Origin: Ignatzschineria sp.
GTDB taxonomy: Bacteria > Pseudomonadota > Gammaproteobacteria > Cardiobacteriales > Wohlfahrtiimonadaceae
Assembly (NCBI GenBank): GCA_030150405.1
Contig: JASLFU010000022.1
Span: 1 to 64,000, forward strand
Direction: 5' to 3'
DNA length: 64,000 nt
The translations under genes were made by a program, and so were the position numbers. Of the stretch, positions 16,123 through 24,815 are shown in pieces (position 1 is the first letter of the stretch; each line of letters starts with the position of its first letter). A model generated the notes under the pieces. That model did not search any database, was not told where the DNA came from, and was given only the letters and a program-made list of their open reading frames with translations.

Positions 16123-16497
16123 AGTCTTTATGTTTATGGGAGATATATGGTTAGCGCTATAAGAGAATAGCTCTATAAATCTCCCGTAGTTATATATCTA
16201 TAACGAATGTATATGAATCTATATAGGGATCTTGAAAGAAGATCCTTATATTTAATTACCCTTAATTTAACATAATATATAGAAAAGGAACTCATGGATA
16301 TTTGTAGAAGTAATAGTACATCTCACCCTTAAGTTTCCTAAACCCTTCTTTAACATAGTTCATATAAAATTTCTGCTTTCCAGAATGGAATTTATTCAAT
16401 ATATAGAATCTATTAGAAAATATGTAGACATCTTTTTTCGCTTGCTGTAGGTTTTGAGTAACTACTTTAAAATCAGCAAAACGAAAGATTAGATGAT
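16123..16497. other. 375-base AT-rich intergenic region with hairpins and a possible minus-strand gene remnant
   Basis: Holds GGGAGAT (16138-16144) pairing with ATCTCCC (16179-16185) and a hairpin GGATCTT-GAAAG-AAGATCC (16227-16245). On the minus strand a frame stays open from about 16519 to a TGA at 16292-16294 with a Phe/Tyr/Lys-rich reading but without an ATG near its start; see findings. A promoter for nhaA must be here, perhaps with TAAAAT at 16468-16473. Confidence 0.4.
16227..16250 (+). terminator. Weak candidate terminator after the zinc-ribbon gene
   Basis: GGATCTT (16227-16233) and AAGATCC (16239-16245) form a 7-base stem followed by TTATATTT, which is T-rich but interrupted. Confidence 0.4.
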
Positions 16498-17658
16498 ATG
16501 GAACAAAAAAATATAATTGAACGCTTTATTGAACATGAACTTTCCGGGGGGATTCTTCTTATCCTCTGTACAGTAATCTCCCTTGGGCTTGCGAATAGCG
16601 TTGGCCAGAAATACCTTAATATTTGGGAATTGCCGATGTTTGGCGAAAATCTTGCCCATTGGATTAATGATGGATTGATGGCGATCTTTTTCCTCTATGT
16701 AGGTTTAGAGCTTAAGCGTGAGATCTATTACGGTGAGCTCCAGGATGTTCGTGCAGCGGCATTGCCCATATTTGCAGCTATTGGAGGTATGGCAGTTCCG
16801 GCATTTTTCTATTTTTTAGTCAATGCCGGGAATGAGGATACTATCCACGGAATTGGTATTCCCATGGCTACAGATATCGCTTTTGCTTTAGCGGTAATTA
16901 CCCTTGTGGGTAAGCAAGTCCCCTTTACTTTAAAACTCTTTCTCACGGCTCTTGCGATTATTGATGATCTTGGTGCGATTATTGTAATTGCTGTTTTTTA
17001 CACTTCAGATCTCTCCTTAACCTATATGATTGGAGCTTTCATCGTTTTAGGTCTGCTCTTCGCCCTAAATAGAGCGGGCGTTAAAAACTTAGCGGTCTAT
17101 CTGATTGGCGGAGTAATCACATGGTTCTTGATGTTAAACTCAGGGATACATGCCACGGTTGCGGGCGTTCTCTTAGCGTTTACGATTCCTACCCATAAAG
17201 AGGATGATAAATCGCTCTCTCATTGGTTAGAAGAGACGCTTGCAAACCCTGTAACATTCATCATTCTCCCTCTATTTGCTCTGGCAAACACAGCTATTAT
17301 GGTGAGTCCACAGAGTTTCTCTGCTATTGGGCACACTTATGGTTTAGGGATTTTCCTAGGTTTAGTGGTGGGTAAGCCCATAGGGGTTACACTCTTTTCA
17401 CTTTTAGCTTGTAAAATGAAGCTCTGTACCTTGCCTAAGGGTGTGAATTGGCGCATGGTTTTTGGCGCAGGCGCTTTAGCGGGGATTGGCTTTACGATGT
17501 CGATCTTTATTACGCTTTTAGCTTTCGACCCAGTGCAACATGCCGACTATATTAATAATGCGAAGTTTATTATTCTCTTAAGCTCCACAGCTGCAGCAGT
17601 GATCGGTTTTACCTATCTTAAAATCGTCACTAAAAAAAGCGTAGAGATTGCAGAGTAA
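16498..17658 (+). CDS. nhaA: Na+/H+ antiporter NhaA
   Basis: Expels sodium (or lithium) in exchange for protons across the inner membrane, supporting growth in salt and at alkaline pH. The 386-residue protein has the NhaA fold of about 12 segments and the key ion-site pair DD in LAIIDDLGAIIVIAVFY (about residues 160-176), preceded by MATDIAFALAVITL. GAGALAGIGFTMSIFI near the C-terminus is also typical. The ribosome binding site is weak. It is monocistronic with a terminator 85 bases downstream; no nhaR regulator gene is adjacent, unlike in E. coli. Confidence 0.95.
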   Translation: MEQKNIIERFIEHELSGGILLILCTVISLGLANSVGQKYLNIWELPMFGENLAHWINDGLMAIFFLYVGLELKREIYYGELQDVRAAALPIFAAIGGMAVPAFFYFLVNAGNEDTIHGIGIPMATDIAFALAVITLVGKQVPFTLKLFLTALAIIDDLGAIIVIAVFYTSDLSLTYMIGAFIVLGLLFALNRAGVKNLAVYLIGGVITWFLMLNSGIHATVAGVLLAFTIPTHKEDDKSLSHWLEETLANPVTFIILPLFALANTAIMVSPQSFSAIGHTYGLGIFLGLVVGKPIGVTLFSLLACKMKLCTLPKGVNWRMVFGAGALAGIGFTMSIFITLLAFDPVQHADYINNAKFIILLSSTAAAVIGFTYLKIVTKKSVEIAE

Positions 17659-17743
17659 TGCATTATTCACTCCCAAGTAAAATGGCTTAAAAGCTTAAAA
17701 GCTTAAAATTTTACAGCCGGTATAAAAACACAGAGAAATATAG

Positions 17744-17765
17744 AGCCCCCTTTTAGGGGCTTTTT
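17744..17765 (+). terminator. Intrinsic terminator of nhaA
   Basis: AGCCCC (17744-17749) pairs with GGGGCT (17756-17761), followed by TTTTT. Confidence 0.85.
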
Positions 17766-17884
17766 CTTTACTTTTCACTTTAAATCCCCTCATAAAAGCC
17801 TTACTTCGCTTAATAAATTCTCTCTATCTGCAAGATAATTACTCTTTAAAAGGTGGGAGTAAGGGCTTTAACCCCTATCAATTG

Positions 17885-17893
17885 TGATACAAT
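17885..17893 (+). promoter_or_regulatory. Extended -10 promoter of dnaE
   Basis: TGATACAAT matches TGnTATAAT with one change and lies 72 bases before the dnaE ATG. The identical 9-mer precedes the PfkB kinase gene at 23127-23135. Confidence 0.5.
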
Positions 17894-17964
17894 TTAAGGC
17901 TTAATTTTGCCCGCGTATTCTCGAATAAGAGAGTTGAAATTTTAGCCAAAAATCGAAGAGATCT

Positions 17965-20900
17965 ATGCAATTTACACATCTTAATCTTCATACAGAGTTT
18001 TCCCTTGTTGATGGAATTATCCGCATTAAGCCCCTCTTTGCTAAGCTCAAAGAGCTCGGGATGACGGCCATTGCGCTAACCGATTTAGGGAATGAGTTTG
18101 GCGCGATCAAGTTTTATCAAGAGGCACTCAAAACCGGAATAAAACCTCTCTTCGGGGCGGATGTTTTGGTAATGGATGAAGAAGAAAAGGTGGGCAAAGT
18201 CACCCTATTAGCGCAAAATTATCAAGGCTACCTCAATCTTGCGGAGCTTTTAAGCCACGGTTACCGTGAAAAGCAGATTCGCGGCATACCGTATGCGACT
18301 CCAGAATGGCTCACTCAGTACCATGAGGGCTTGATTATTATTCTCTCTAAAGAGAGCCATTTTGGGCAAGCCCTGCTCAATCAAGGGGAGGAGTACGCTC
18401 AAGCCTGTTTAGACACAATCTACGCCCCCTTTGTAAAGGATCGTCTCTATCTTGGCTTAAAGCGCATTGGGCAAGAGGGAGATGAAGCGTATATTCAGGC
18501 AGCGCTCGAATTTGCAGAGAAGAAGAATCTTCCTTTAGTCGCTCATAATGAAGTGCGCTTTATGGAAGAGAGTGATTTTGAAGCTCACGAGGTGCGCACC
18601 TGTATTCAATCAGGGCATACTCTGCTCGATCGCAATCGCCCTAAAAATTACACAAAAGAGCAATATCTAAAGTCTCCCGAAACAATGGAACAGCTCTTTG
18701 CAGATATCCCCGAAGCTATCGAAAATGCAAAAGAGATCGCTAAACGCTGTACCGTTAAACTCGATTTAGGAACGCCTCAGCTTCCTCATATTACGCCGCC
18801 AGAGGGGATGACCATAGAGGAGTATTTCCGTGCTAAATCGGAGGCAGGATTAGCAGAAAGGATCGGAGAAAAATCGGCAGAGACGGCGGAATATTGGGAG
18901 AGGCTCGATACCGAGATTAACGTCATTTTGCAGATGGGCTTCCCCGATTACTTCTTAATCGTTGCGGACTTTATTCAATGGTCTAAAGATAATGCGATCC
19001 CCGTCGGGCCCGGTCGAGGTTCTGGAGCAGGCTCTCTAGTGGCGTGGGCATTAAAAATTACCGATATCGATCCCCTGCCTTACGACCTTCTTTTTGAGCG
19101 TTTTTTAAATCCTGAGCGTGTCTCTATGCCTGACTTTGACGTCGACTTCTGTATGGAAGGACGAGATCGGGTGATTGAATACGTAGCCAATAAATATGGG
19201 CGAGAAGCTGTCTCCCAGATCGCTACCCACGGAACGATGGCGGCAAAAGCGGTGGTGCGAGATGTTGGGCGTGCGCTGGGTCATCCCTATGGATTTGTAG
19301 ATCGCATTGCTAAACTGATCCCTTTTGAGATCGGTATTACACTTGAAAAAGCGATGATGCAAGAGCCAGAATTACACGATCTTTATCACGAAGATGAAGA
19401 GGTGAAAATTCTGATCGATTTTGCCAAGCAGCTTGAAGGTTTAACGAAATCTGTAGGTCGTCATGCTGGGGGAGTTGTAATTGCCCCCACTAAATTAACC
19501 GATTTCTCCCCGCTCTATTGTGAGGAAGGATCTACAGCGCTGGTGACCCAATATGATAAAGATGATATTGAGGCTGCGGGGCTTGTAAAGTTCGACTTCT
19601 TAGGTTTGCGGACATTAACTATTATCGATTGGGCGCTTAAAAATGTAGAGAAGCGTCATGAAATTGAGATCGATCTTCATGAGCTTCCTCTAGATGATAA
19701 GCCCACTTTCGATCTTCTTAAAGCTTGCCAAACCACTGCAGTTTTCCAGCTAGAATCCCGTGGGATGAAGGATCTTCTGCGCCGTATGCAACCAGATACC
19801 TTTGAGGATATTGTCGCTTTAGTCGCCCTCTTTAGACCAGGCCCCCTAGAATCTGGGATGGTTGAAGACTTTATTAATCGTAAGCATGGCCGAGAAGAGG
19901 TGGAGTATCCTTTCCCGGAGCTTGAGCCGGTATTGAGCCCGACTTATGGGGTTATTGTTTACCAAGAACAGGTTATGCAGATCTCCCAAATTATTGGTAA
20001 TTACACCCTTGGGGGAGCAGACCTTTTACGCCGAGCCATGGGCGCTAAATTGCCAGAAGTGATGGCTGAGCAACGTGAGCTTTTTATGGCGGGAGCTAAA
20101 GAGCTCGGTTTTGATGCCGATAAAGCGGGTCGACTCTTTGACCTTATGGAGAAGTTTGCCGGCTATGGTTTTAACAAATCTCACTCGGCAGCATATGCCC
20201 TTCTCTCTTATCAAACGGCTTATTTAAAGGAGCATTATCCGGCTGAATTTATGGCGGCGGTGCTCTCGGCTGATCTCGATCATACCGATAAGATCGTAAT
20301 CTTTATTGAAGAAGTTAAAGCGATGAATCTCCCTCTTCGTCGCCCTAATATTAATGAGTCTGATTACCAATTTACAGTGAGCCAAGAGGGAGAGATTATC
20401 TACGGACTTGGAGCGCTTAAAGGTTATGGTAAAGCGGCCTCTTTGCAGCTTGTGGAAGAGCGAGAAAAAAATGGCCCTTATAAAGATCTATTCGATTTTT
20501 GTAAGCGTATCGATCTTTCTAAAACAACACGCCGTGCGATTGAGATCTTAATTCGTGCAGGTGCGATGGATTGTTTAGAGCCCTCTTTAGAGAGCGTTCC
20601 GCAACGAGCGGCCTATCGAGCCTCTCTTTTAGCTACCTTGCCGGAGGCGGTACGTCTTGCTGATCAGCACCATAAAAATGAGTCCTCGGGGCAGAATGAT
20701 CTTTTTGGGCTCTTCGCCGATGATCCTGCAGAAGAGGTCAGCTATCCTCTTACAGAAGCCACCCCCATGACCGATATGGAGCTTCTCCAGGCAGAAAAAG
20801 GGGCGCTAGGTTTTTATTTTACAGCACACCCTATCGATCAATATCAAAAAGAGGTGGATCAATTAACTACCCACTCCCTCTCTTCGATCATTGCGATGCC

Positions 20901-21459
20901 AGAGCCCCAATACCATCAGAGTAAAAATGGGGATGATTCGATCTGTATCGCAGGCTTTGTACTGGAAACCCGGGCGATCTACAGCAAAGCGGGAAACCGG
21001 ATGAATTTTGTCACCATTGATGATGGCAAAGCCCGAATGGAGCTTCGACTTTTTGATGAGGAGCTGGAAGCCTTCGGCCAACCTATAGAGACAGATACGA
21101 TCCTCTTTCTTCGAGGTGGCTTAACTTGGGATAGCTTTAATAATGAGATGCGTATTCGCGTTACTGCCCTTCATACCTTAGAAGAGATGCGCCAGCGCCA
21201 TGCGGAATATCTATTGATCCAAAATAGCACAAAAGTGACAGAATCTGATGTTGCCGAGCTCTTTCAGGACTTAGAAAAATATCGCCCCGAAGATGGTAAA
21301 GGGATGACAATCGCCTTCCGTTACTGCACGGAGTTTGCCCATGCGGTCTTGCAGATTAGTCCCAATCTTCATGTGCGTCCGGCTGAAGAGCTTTTAACAG
21401 AGATTAAGCAGAAATATTATAACCGCTTTACTGCACGCATTGGCTATAGCCGTAAATAG
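17965..21459 (+). CDS. dnaE: DNA polymerase III subunit alpha
   Basis: Catalytic subunit of the replicative polymerase holoenzyme. The 1164-residue chain begins with a PHP domain (FTHLNLHTEFSLVDGIIR). The palm has GPGRGSGAGSLVAW and the catalytic aspartates in MPDFDVDFCMEGRD (about residues 390-403), then LESRGMKDLL, LFRPGPLESGM and KSHSAAYALLSYQ. After the helix-hairpin-helix region lies an OB-fold domain (about 990-1075). Length and motif order are those of gammaproteobacterial DnaE1, so no truncation or frameshift. sfsA follows 75 bases downstream; the usual lpxB-rnhB or accA neighbours are absent. Confidence 0.97.
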   Translation: MQFTHLNLHTEFSLVDGIIRIKPLFAKLKELGMTAIALTDLGNEFGAIKFYQEALKTGIKPLFGADVLVMDEEEKVGKVTLLAQNYQGYLNLAELLSHGYREKQIRGIPYATPEWLTQYHEGLIIILSKESHFGQALLNQGEEYAQACLDTIYAPFVKDRLYLGLKRIGQEGDEAYIQAALEFAEKKNLPLVAHNEVRFMEESDFEAHEVRTCIQSGHTLLDRNRPKNYTKEQYLKSPETMEQLFADIPEAIENAKEIAKRCTVKLDLGTPQLPHITPPEGMTIEEYFRAKSEAGLAERIGEKSAETAEYWERLDTEINVILQMGFPDYFLIVADFIQWSKDNAIPVGPGRGSGAGSLVAWALKITDIDPLPYDLLFERFLNPERVSMPDFDVDFCMEGRDRVIEYVANKYGREAVSQIATHGTMAAKAVVRDVGRALGHPYGFVDRIAKLIPFEIGITLEKAMMQEPELHDLYHEDEEVKILIDFAKQLEGLTKSVGRHAGGVVIAPTKLTDFSPLYCEEGSTALVTQYDKDDIEAAGLVKFDFLGLRTLTIIDWALKNVEKRHEIEIDLHELPLDDKPTFDLLKACQTTAVFQLESRGMKDLLRRMQPDTFEDIVALVALFRPGPLESGMVEDFINRKHGREEVEYPFPELEPVLSPTYGVIVYQEQVMQISQIIGNYTLGGADLLRRAMGAKLPEVMAEQRELFMAGAKELGFDADKAGRLFDLMEKFAGYGFNKSHSAAYALLSYQTAYLKEHYPAEFMAAVLSADLDHTDKIVIFIEEVKAMNLPLRRPNINESDYQFTVSQEGEIIYGLGALKGYGKAASLQLVEEREKNGPYKDLFDFCKRIDLSKTTRRAIEILIRAGAMDCLEPSLESVPQRAAYRASLLATLPEAVRLADQHHKNESSGQNDLFGLFADDPAEEVSYPLTEATPMTDMELLQAEKGALGFYFTAHPIDQYQKEVDQLTTHSLSSIIAMPEPQYHQSKNGDDSICIAGFVLETRAIYSKAGNRMNFVTIDDGKARMELRLFDEELEAFGQPIETDTILFLRGGLTWDSFNNEMRIRVTALHTLEEMRQRHAEYLLIQNSTKVTESDVAELFQDLEKYRPEDGKGMTIAFRYCTEFAHAVLQISPNLHVRPAEELLTEIKQKYYNRFTARIGYSRK

Positions 21460-21534
21460 ATCGGTAGAGTGTAATTCTCCATCAACTTTAAATTTAAATT
21501 AATAAGTGAATATAAGTGAAGAAGTGAGGCATTT

Positions 21535-22260
21535 ATGCAATTTAATCCCCCTTTAGTCGAAGCGAAACTGATTAAACGTTACAAACGTTTTCTCGCCGAT
21601 ATTGAGCTCTTAACAGGGGAAGATGCCGGTAAGGTGGTAACTATCCATTGTCCTAACACGGGATCCATGATGAATACCTTTACCCCCGGAGAATCGATCT
21701 GGTATCTTCCCTCACAAGATAAGAATCGCAAAACTGCCGGCACATGGGTGATGGCTACAACGCCTCATAATCGCTTAGCGATGGTGAACACTCATTACGC
21801 AAATACCTTAGTGGAAGAGGCGCTTAAAGCGGGGTTAATCGAGGAGGTGGGCCCCTTTAAAACCTTAAAGCGAGAGGTAAAGTATGGGAAGGAGAATTCA
21901 CGGATCGATTTCTATTTAGAGCGGGAAGATGGCTCCCCTATCTACATTGAAGTTAAAAGCGTAACTTTAGGATTTGAAGATTCTAAAACCGCAGCCTTTC
22001 CCGATGCCGTTACGGCTCGGGGCGCGAAACATCTTCGGGAACTGATGACATTAGCGGAAAAGGGAATTGAGACCTTTCTCTTTTACTGTGTAAATTTAAG
22101 TGATGTGGATTCCGTACGCCCCGCTAAAGAGATCGATCCCAAATATGCCGAAACTCTTAAAGAGGCCAAAGCAGCAGGTGTAAAGGTGATTGCTTATGGA
22201 AGTGAAATGACTCAAGATGCAATCACACTTACGAGAGAAATTAAAGTACTCGATCTTTAA
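21535..22260 (+). CDS. sfsA: SfsA family DNA/RNA-binding nuclease-fold protein
   Basis: A 241-residue SfsA homologue. The N-terminal OB-like part has LIKRYKRFLADIEL and HCPNTGSMM; the C-terminal nuclease-like fold has SRIDFYLE, YIEVKSVTL and FPDAVTARGAKHLREL, including the D-ExK pattern of PD-(D/E)XK enzymes. E. coli SfsA was named from an effect on sugar fermentation when overproduced and later linked to nucleic-acid binding; its true role is unsettled. GTGAGG lies before the ATG. The gene ends before a strong bidirectional terminator shared with the convergent apt gene. Confidence 0.93.
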   Translation: MQFNPPLVEAKLIKRYKRFLADIELLTGEDAGKVVTIHCPNTGSMMNTFTPGESIWYLPSQDKNRKTAGTWVMATTPHNRLAMVNTHYANTLVEEALKAGLIEEVGPFKTLKREVKYGKENSRIDFYLEREDGSPIYIEVKSVTLGFEDSKTAAFPDAVTARGAKHLRELMTLAEKGIETFLFYCVNLSDVDSVRPAKEIDPKYAETLKEAKAAGVKVIAYGSEMTQDAITLTREIKVLDL

Positions 22261-22326
22261 AAGTCTATTTAAAAAGCTCCCTGCCCCATTTGGGGTGTTT
22301 TATATTTCTCAGGTAAACAGCTCCAT

Positions 22327-22369
22327 AAAAAAAGCCGAAGCGAGATAGAAAGATCTGCTTCGGCTTTTT
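22327..22369. terminator. Bidirectional terminator between sfsA and apt
   Basis: AAAAAAGCCGAAGC (ending 22341) pairs with GCTTCGGCTTTTT (22357-22369) around a 15-base loop, with T-runs on both strands. Confidence 0.92.
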
Positions 22370-22409
22370 AGATATGTTGACTATAAACCTCTTTTAAAGG
22401 GGAGAGGAT

Positions 22410-22928
22410 TTACTCATCATACTCCACTAATTTTTGAACATTATATCCATCGAGAATACCGGGCTTATGGAGATATTTAAGATCTGCTAAAAAGCTAATG
22501 CCCTTCACCTTTGCCCCTTCAAGCTCAATCATCTTGATAATAGCTTCAATGGTGCCCCCAGTTGCGAGTACATCATCGATCACCACCACATTATCTCCCG
22601 GGCGAACATCCCCTTTGTGCATCTCCTGAAAGCCAGAACCATATTCTAAAGAGTACTCAATTTTATGGCACTCCCGCGGTAATTTCCCAGGCTTACGAAC
22701 AAGAACAAGGCGCGTATTTGTATTAAACGCAACAGGCGCGGCAAAGAGAAATCCCCGAGCTTCGGGGGCAACAATCACATCTGCGCCGGTCTCTTCTACA
22801 AATTGACTCATCTTTTCAACCGCATAGCGAAACGCTTTAGCATTATTGATAAGTGGCGTAATATCTTTAAAATCCACCCCCTCTTTCGGGAAGTGCCAAA
22901 CGCTGCCAATATACTCTTTAAGATCCAT
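22410..22928 (-). CDS. apt: Adenine phosphoribosyltransferase
   Basis: Salvages adenine to AMP using PRPP. The 172-residue chain has the type I PRTase signature VVVIDDVLATGGT (PRPP-binding loop) near residue 120 and the substrate-side segment PEARGFLFAAPVA. A TTG at 22940 is in frame, but the ATG at 22928 gives MDLKEYIGSVWHFPKEGVDFKDITPL, matching the family's N-terminus, so it is preferred. It shares a promoter region with the divergent PfkB gene and ends at the terminator shared with sfsA. An NCS2 nucleobase permease gene sits 2 kb away on the same strand, which fits purine salvage although the two are not an operon. Confidence 0.95.
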   Translation of the reverse strand: MDLKEYIGSVWHFPKEGVDFKDITPLINNAKAFRYAVEKMSQFVEETGADVIVAPEARGFLFAAPVAFNTNTRLVLVRKPGKLPRECHKIEYSLEYGSGFQEMHKGDVRPGDNVVVIDDVLATGGTIEAIIKMIELEGAKVKGISFLADLKYLHKPGILDGYNVQKLVEYDE

Positions 22929-23045
22929 TTTTATATCCAAATTGAATAGCTTAAAAAATAAGCCTTTTCGTTTATCTAAATCGAGCGCCTTAGTCCCTTT
23001 TAAAGCTATTTTAAGGCTTCTAAAACGCCCTCAAACCAACCTCAT

Positions 23046-23054
23046 ATTATACCA
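23046..23054 (-). promoter_or_regulatory. Consensus extended -10 promoter of apt
   Basis: On the minus strand TGGTATAAT gives a perfect TATAAT with the upstream TG. It lies about 120 bases before the apt start and is back-to-back with the PfkB promoter. No good -35 is seen, as expected for an extended -10. Confidence 0.6.
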
Positions 23055-23126
23055 TTTTCGATTAAGTAACGGGGTAATTTTAGAAAATAGTAGGCGCTCT
23101 TTTACTCCCGATATTCTTTTAAAGCA

Positions 23127-23135
23127 TGATACAAT
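23127..23135 (+). promoter_or_regulatory. Extended -10 promoter of the PfkB kinase gene
   Basis: TGATACAAT, identical to the element before dnaE, about 85 bases before the chosen ATG at 23219. Confidence 0.5.
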
Positions 23136-23218
23136 TTTGACCTCTAGCTATGAGCTCTATCTCTCTAAAATGGGCTAGAGAGTCGACTCCTCTTCTTCAT
23201 TACAGGATGCCATCTGTT

Positions 23219-24112
23219 ATGCGTTATACCTTCCTAAGTTTTGGTGAGCTTCTTTGGGATCTCTTCCCCGATGGAAAGGTTTTAGGCGGTGCACCCGCCA
23301 ATTTAGCCTATTTTCTTCACGGGCTTGGGGAGAGTGCAATACTCTATAGCCAAGTGGGCGATGATCTTTTAGGTGAAGAGGCCTCTCAAAATATTCAAGC
23401 CCTCCAGCTCCCTGCTATTTTGCCCAAAAGTCCCTATCCTACCGGGCAAGTAAAGATCTCCTTTAATGAACACAATGAGCCTCATTACCAATTTAATAAG
23501 GAAAATGCTTGGGACTATTTAACTTTTCGGGAGTTTAAAGGTCTGCAGGAGTTAAAATATATCGCTTTTGGCTCTCTTGCGCTGCGCTCTTTAAAATCGA
23601 GAGAAGCGTTACAATCTCTGCTAAATGCAGCACCCCATGCAGGGCGTTTTTTAGATCTTAATCTCCGGGCGCCCCACTATAGCGAGGAGACTTTAAGATT
23701 CCTTTTAACGGAGGCGGAGATTTTAAAAATTAATGAGGAAGAGCTCACGATCTTAAAAGAACTTTTCCATATTTCACAGCTCTCTCTGCGTGATGCTCTC
23801 TTTAATCTTTTAGGGCAACTAGATCTTGCACTTATTCTTCTCACGCTTGGAGCAAAGGGGAGTATTGTGATGAGTAGAAGTGATTATTCTGCCCGCTCTG
23901 CTTCACAATTACCGGGAGCTTTTGTCGATAGTGTCGGCGCCGGCGATGCTTTTTCGGCGGCCTTTTTAGCAGCTCTGCAACAAGGAGCCGAGCTTACTAT
24001 TGCCCATCAATTAGCCAGTGACTTTTCGGCTTTTATCTGCACTCAAAAAGGTGCTTTTGTTCCAATTCCCGCCCATTTTCAAGAGCGTTTAAAGAGCTCC
24101 TCCCCTTGGTAG
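23219..24112 (+). CDS. PfkB-family sugar kinase (fructokinase-like)
   Basis: A 297-residue ribokinase/PfkB-fold kinase. The N-terminal signature GELLWDLFP and GGAPANLAYFLHGLG resemble fructokinases, and the C-terminal signature DSVGAGDAFSAAFLAAL contains the anion hole and catalytic Asp. Fructose or a related ketose is the most likely substrate, from the GELLWD start, but no sugar transporter is adjacent. Frame is open from an upstream ATG at 23150 with a poor fit; homology begins at MRYTFLSFGEL, so I use 23219, with AGGA about 11 bases upstream. Its 3' end overlaps the convergent gene at 24079 by 34 bases. Confidence 0.88.
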   Translation: MRYTFLSFGELLWDLFPDGKVLGGAPANLAYFLHGLGESAILYSQVGDDLLGEEASQNIQALQLPAILPKSPYPTGQVKISFNEHNEPHYQFNKENAWDYLTFREFKGLQELKYIAFGSLALRSLKSREALQSLLNAAPHAGRFLDLNLRAPHYSEETLRFLLTEAEILKINEEELTILKELFHISQLSLRDALFNLLGQLDLALILLTLGAKGSIVMSRSDYSARSASQLPGAFVDSVGAGDAFSAAFLAALQQGAELTIAHQLASDFSAFICTQKGAFVPIPAHFQERLKSSSPW

Positions 24113-24471
24113 GATAAATGAAAAACTTGATAACGCTCTTTTAAGCTGGCTATAAGAGGTACTCTCTTTTCCATCTCACCGCTAAGCAGCGAAGAGATAA
24201 AGAGATAAGTTAAATCCTCCTCAAACCAGATAAGGGCTTTCTCGTTTTCCTTAAGGTCCCCTGCTCTCTGCAAAATGGAGTCTATAGAGCGTTCAATCGC
24301 CGCTTTATAGGGGGCTAACATGACTTGAGAAATTTGTTTAAAAAGTGCCGCCTGCTGATAAAGCGTAATTGTCTCAGGACTCTCTCTCCAACATTTATAG
24401 GCCTGAAACTTCTCTTCTTTAAAGAGTCTATCGAGCGGCATTTGATAGAAATGGCGAATTAAATCTTTCAT
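24079..24471 (-). CDS. Hypothetical helical protein, 130 aa
   Basis: I do not recognise it. The protein is soluble, Leu/Glu/Lys-rich and predicted all-helical, with no Cys pairs, signal peptide or membrane segment. It is convergent with the PfkB gene and overlaps its last 34 bases, which is unusual in this loosely packed chromosome. The ribosome binding site is weak (AAGGG 13 bases before ATG). Codon content looks like that of neighbours, and the frame is long for a shadow given there is no gene opposite most of it, so I consider it probably real. Confidence 0.5.
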   Translation of the reverse strand: MKDLIRHFYQMPLDRLFKEEKFQAYKCWRESPETITLYQQAALFKQISQVMLAPYKAAIERSIDSILQRAGDLKENEKALIWFEEDLTYLFISSLLSGEMEKRVPLIASLKERYQVFHLSYQGEELFKRS

Positions 24472-24500
24472 AGCGGCAGTTTACCCTTTTTAAAAGCAGA

Positions 24501-24531
24501 AAAAAGCTCGAAGAAATCCCTTCGAGCTTTT
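24501..24531 (-). terminator. Intrinsic terminator of the small gene at 24580
   Basis: AAAAGCTCGAAG (24502-24513) pairs with CTTCGAGCTTTT (24520-24531). T-runs occur on both sides; the position just past the 24580 stop favours the minus-strand transcript. Confidence 0.85.
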
Positions 24532-24579
24532 ACGATATTTTATCTTCTCTTCTAGATAGCGAGGAAGATCAAGGTACGC

Positions 24580-24759
24580 TTAAATAAGCTCAAAATATTC
24601 AGGCCAGCGATATTCTCGGATCGGCATTGGTCGATGATTATCAAAATAGAGGACAAGTGCCGGTTTAATTCCATTCCAATCCTCTACAATCTCATGGCGC
24701 ACAAGATGCCCCTCTTTAATAAGATTTTTCGCTTTTGCGTGATAATTAAAATAAGCCAT
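24580..24759 (-). CDS. Small conserved-type protein, 59 aa, unknown function
   Basis: Reads MAYFNYHAKAKNLIKEGHL at the N-terminus and ends with MPIREYRWPEYFELI. The pattern FNYHAKAKxLIxxG plus PALVLYF and a PMPIREYRW end reminds me of small proteins that databases sometimes label thermostable hemolysin, a label I would not trust; no toxin features are seen. Two ATG codons are adjacent; AGGAG at 24765-24769 is 2 bases from the first and 5 from the second, so I chose 24759. It lies 56 bases upstream of nothing else but downstream of the NCS2 permease gene on the same strand and may be cotranscribed with it. Confidence 0.7.
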   Translation of the reverse strand: MAYFNYHAKAKNLIKEGHLVRHEIVEDWNGIKPALVLYFDNHRPMPIREYRWPEYFELI

Positions 24760-24815
24760 CATCGCTCCTTTTGATCTAACCGTTCTATAAAAGATTTACA
24801 CAATTTATTAGGCGA

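Larger units (their letters stand above)
17659..17964 (+). other. 306-base intergenic region nhaA-dnaE
   Basis: Holds a short triple tandem of CTTAAAAG-type units (17682-17706), the nhaA terminator and an extended -10 promoter for dnaE. Nothing else was seen. Confidence 0.5.

Noticed and set aside
17682..17706. Tandem CTTAAAAG units after nhaA as a repeat array
   Set aside because: Only about three imperfect 8-base units; not a CRISPR or a recognisable repeat family.
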